DNA of 7,082 bases from Solirubrobacteraceae bacterium (lineage in GTDB: Bacteria > Actinomycetota > Thermoleophilia > Solirubrobacterales > Solirubrobacteraceae): contig JASHQV010000415.1 in the NCBI GenBank assembly GCA_030038955.1, positions 1 to 7,082 on the forward strand, read 5' to 3'. The position numbers were made by a program, and so were the translations under genes. Position 1 is the first letter of the stretch. Each line of letters opens with the position of its first letter. This document shows, one piece after another, positions 5,350 to 7,082 of this stretch. The notes beneath the pieces were generated by a model. The model searched no databases. It was not told the origin of the DNA and was given only the letters and a program-made list of their open reading frames with translations.

Positions 5350-7082
5350 TGCGTCGTGAATGGTCGAGATGTACCGATCACCTTCCCGGCCGCGTCGATC
5401 GCCTGGACCTGGAAGCGGTCGCTGCCGGTGGCCACGGGGATCGCGGTCTCGAAGCCGGATTTCGACTTCGCGGCGGCGACGTGGCGGCTCGCGGAGCCCG
5501 CGCCGAGCGCGAGCACCCGCCAGCGGGTGACCCGCGTCGCTCCGTTCCAGCTTGCGTAAACCGTCGTCACGCCGCCGCGCCGACGTGCGGCGCCGCTGGG
5601 CGGATCCAGGGGCAGGCCGACCCACCGCTGGACATAGGCGCGGTAGGTGATGTCCGGGCTCGGGAGGACCGCGTTGTAGAGGAGCTTGCCCGCGCTCGTG
5701 AACTCGGAGATGAACGGGACGTCGCCCCAGCCGACGAGGACGTTGCCGTTCGAGAGCGTCTGGACGTTGCCCATGTAGCGCGACTCGACGGTGACCCCGT
5801 GCGAGTACTGGTGGACCAGCCTCGCGGTGTGCGTCGCCATGTCCAGCCTCAGCACCAGGCCCCGCGACGGCCCAGTCGCCGACAGGTAGACGCCGGCTCC
5901 GGTGATCTCGCAGCAGTGGTCGTCGAACACCGACACCGTCGACGCTCCCAGCAGCCGCGCGTCATGCTGCCATTGGAAGGCGTCGCCCGCTGGAATCGTG
6001 AAGCTCGAGTGCTTGCCCCCGAGCGTCCACTCGATCCTGCCGGTCCGCATGTTGACGAGGTACACCGCCCAGGTGTTGCGCATCGACACGAGGAAGCTGC
6101 CGTTGCCGAGCGGGTCGACCGAGTTCACATGGTAGGCGTCCCAGGGGAAGCCGTTCTCGGGCGGCTGCGCGTAGGAGTCGCTCATCGGGATGTGCGGCGA
6201 GGCCTTCCAGCTGTAGACCAGCCTTCCGGTTCGCAGGTCGTACTCCTGGACCGCTGAGTCGATCATCGCGCCGCCGTTGACGCCGCCGTACTTGGCGAGT
6301 TGGGCGGGCACGTTCTTGTTCGCGGTCACCCAGGCGTAGTGGCCCCGGATCAGCATCTCGTGGAGCGTCAGGACCCAGCCGTCCTTCCCCTTCAGCTTCG
6401 CCACGGGCTGGTAGTGCTGGTTGACGACGATGTCCTCGCCGCTGGTGATCTGGCCGGTGGCAGTGACGTCGCCCTGCCACCAGGTCAGCACGGGCCTGCC
6501 CTCGTAGGACTGCCTCTCCAGGTTGGCGGCGACGACGTTGGTCGGCACCGGCTCGAACCAGATCGGCTGCAGGTCGCCGCCGAGGATCAGCGGGCCGCTC
6601 TGGCCGACCATCGGCTGCTGGGTGAGGTCGTAGAAGTTCGCGACCATGATGTCGCCGGGCAGCTGTGCGCCAACCCTCGCGGGACCGCCGGTGAGCTTCG
6701 GCGGATGCAGCTGCGGCGCTGAGACGAACGTGTATGCGCCCCTCGTCGTGTACTCGCCGATCGGTGCACCATGGGAGCGCGGCAATCCGAACGCGACGCC
6801 CGCGAAGCAGGCGATGACCGCCACCACCGCCAGCGCGACGGTGCGTGGGCGTCCGATGCGACGCGGCACCCGGGCCTCGGCCGCGACCTCGGACGGCAAC
6901 AGAAACGTCACGATCGCCGCGGCCGCCACCAGCGCGGCGCCGAGCAGGTACGCGAGCCGGAATCCCGAGGTGAGCGCTTGCGGAACGGCGACGCCGTGGC
7001 CGATCAGCTTGCTCGTGTGCAGGGTCGCGATCGACACCAGAGTCGCTAGCCCGAGACCGCCGCCGACCTGGCGTGAGGTGTT
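5346..7082 (-). CDS. MFS (DHA2-type) transporter C-terminus fused to an arylsulfotransferase domain; 5' part outside window
   Basis: The frame is open to the window edge and gives 578 residues, numbered here from the edge. Residues 1-65 (NTSRQVGGGLGLATLVSIAT..., then ALTSGFRLAYLLGAALVAAA) match the last two helices of 14-TM DHA2/EmrB-QacA drug exporters. An Arg-rich stretch (67-81, RVPRRIGRPR) and one more helix (about 82-100, VALAVVAVIACFAGVAFGL) follow. A complete ASST propeller comes next: RPVLTWWQGDVTATG (196-210), LTLHEML (238-244), AYHVNSVD (316-323), VSMRNTWAVYLV (332-343), GRIEWTLGGKHSSF (348-361) and FQWQHDARLLG (369-379). His241, His318, Arg335 and His373 correspond to the AssT active-site set. 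The end (508 on, YASWNGATRVTRW) matches the C-terminal domain of the next gene, which it overlaps by TTGA. An odd number of helices plus positive-inside charge puts the ASST domain outside. GTG 7037 is in frame but inside the MFS motif, so it is not the start. The transported substrate is unknown. Confidence 0.82.
   Translation of the reverse strand, partial: NTSRQVGGGLGLATLVSIATLHTSKLIGHGVAVPQALTSGFRLAYLLGAALVAAAAIVTFLLPSEVAAEARVPRRIGRPRTVALAVVAVIACFAGVAFGLPRSHGAPIGEYTTRGAYTFVSAPQLHPPKLTGGPARVGAQLPGDIMVANFYDLTQQPMVGQSGPLILGGDLQPIWFEPVPTNVVAANLERQSYEGRPVLTWWQGDVTATGQITSGEDIVVNQHYQPVAKLKGKDGWVLTLHEMLIRGHYAWVTANKNVPAQLAKYGGVNGGAMIDSAVQEYDLRTGRLVYSWKASPHIPMSDSYAQPPENGFPWDAYHVNSVDPLGNGSFLVSMRNTWAVYLVNMRTGRIEWTLGGKHSSFTIPAGDAFQWQHDARLLGASTVSVFDDHCCEITGAGVYLSATGPSRGLVLRLDMATHTARLVHQYSHGVTVESRYMGNVQTLSNGNVLVGWGDVPFISEFTSAGKLLYNAVLPSPDITYRAYVQRWVGLPLDPPSGAARRRGGVTTVYASWNGATRVTRWRVLALGAGSASRHVAAAKSKSGFETAIPVATGSDRFQVQAIDAAGKVIGTSRPFTTH
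6888..7082 (-). other. MFS transporter C-terminal segment within the fusion gene
   Basis: This part encodes the terminal DHA2 MFS signature NTSRQVGGGLGLA followed by two hydrophobic helices and ends near LLPSEVAAEA. No stop codon separates it from the ASST part, and no ribosome site suggests a separate ASST start. The remaining twelve or so helices must lie beyond base 7082. Confidence 0.75.

Noticed and set aside
5350..5625. N-terminal extension of the second ASST by 92 codons to a GTG at 5625
   Set aside because: The extension lies over the conserved C-terminal domain of the upstream ASST in another frame, is Arg-rich and would bury the Tat signal far inside the protein.

Overview
The window is very GC-rich, uses GTG and TTG as well as ATG starts, and packs its genes with 1-4 base overlaps. 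This fits a high-GC actinobacterium. The mix of CHAD and arylsulfotransferase genes makes a soil Thermoleophilia/Solirubrobacterales-like organism my best guess, but that is inference from composition and gene content only.

Left half, plus strand (1-2801): the 3' two-thirds to three-quarters of argB (acetylglutamate kinase), a complete argD (acetylornithine aminotransferase) and a CHAD-domain protein. argB/argD share ATGA and argD/CHAD share TAGTG, so the three look translationally coupled. The first two make arginine. The third is a polyphosphate-associated helical domain in the place where argF or argR would often sit.

The middle (2802-2958) is a convergent junction. It holds an imperfect inverted repeat and, on the minus strand, the N-terminus of an adenylylsulfate (APS) kinase-like P-loop protein. 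That protein loses recognisable homology after about 35 residues and then runs antisense into the CHAD gene.

Right half, minus strand, read from 7082 down to 2708: (a) a gene whose visible 5' part encodes the last helices of a DHA2/EmrB-type MFS exporter, fused in frame through one extra membrane helix to a full arylsulfotransferase (ASST) domain; (b) a second ASST with a twin-arginine signal, overlapping (a) by TTGA; (c) a soluble PAPS-type sulfotransferase 93 bases further on; (d) the APS-kinase-like fragment, overlapping (c) by GTGA. All four have a sulfation theme. A possible reading, not proven by sequence, is that a small molecule is sulfated inside the cell, exported by the MFS part, and used by two surface ASST domains as donor or acceptor.

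No RNA gene, insertion sequence, CRISPR array or long gene-free stretch was seen. The largest gaps are 157 and 93 bases.
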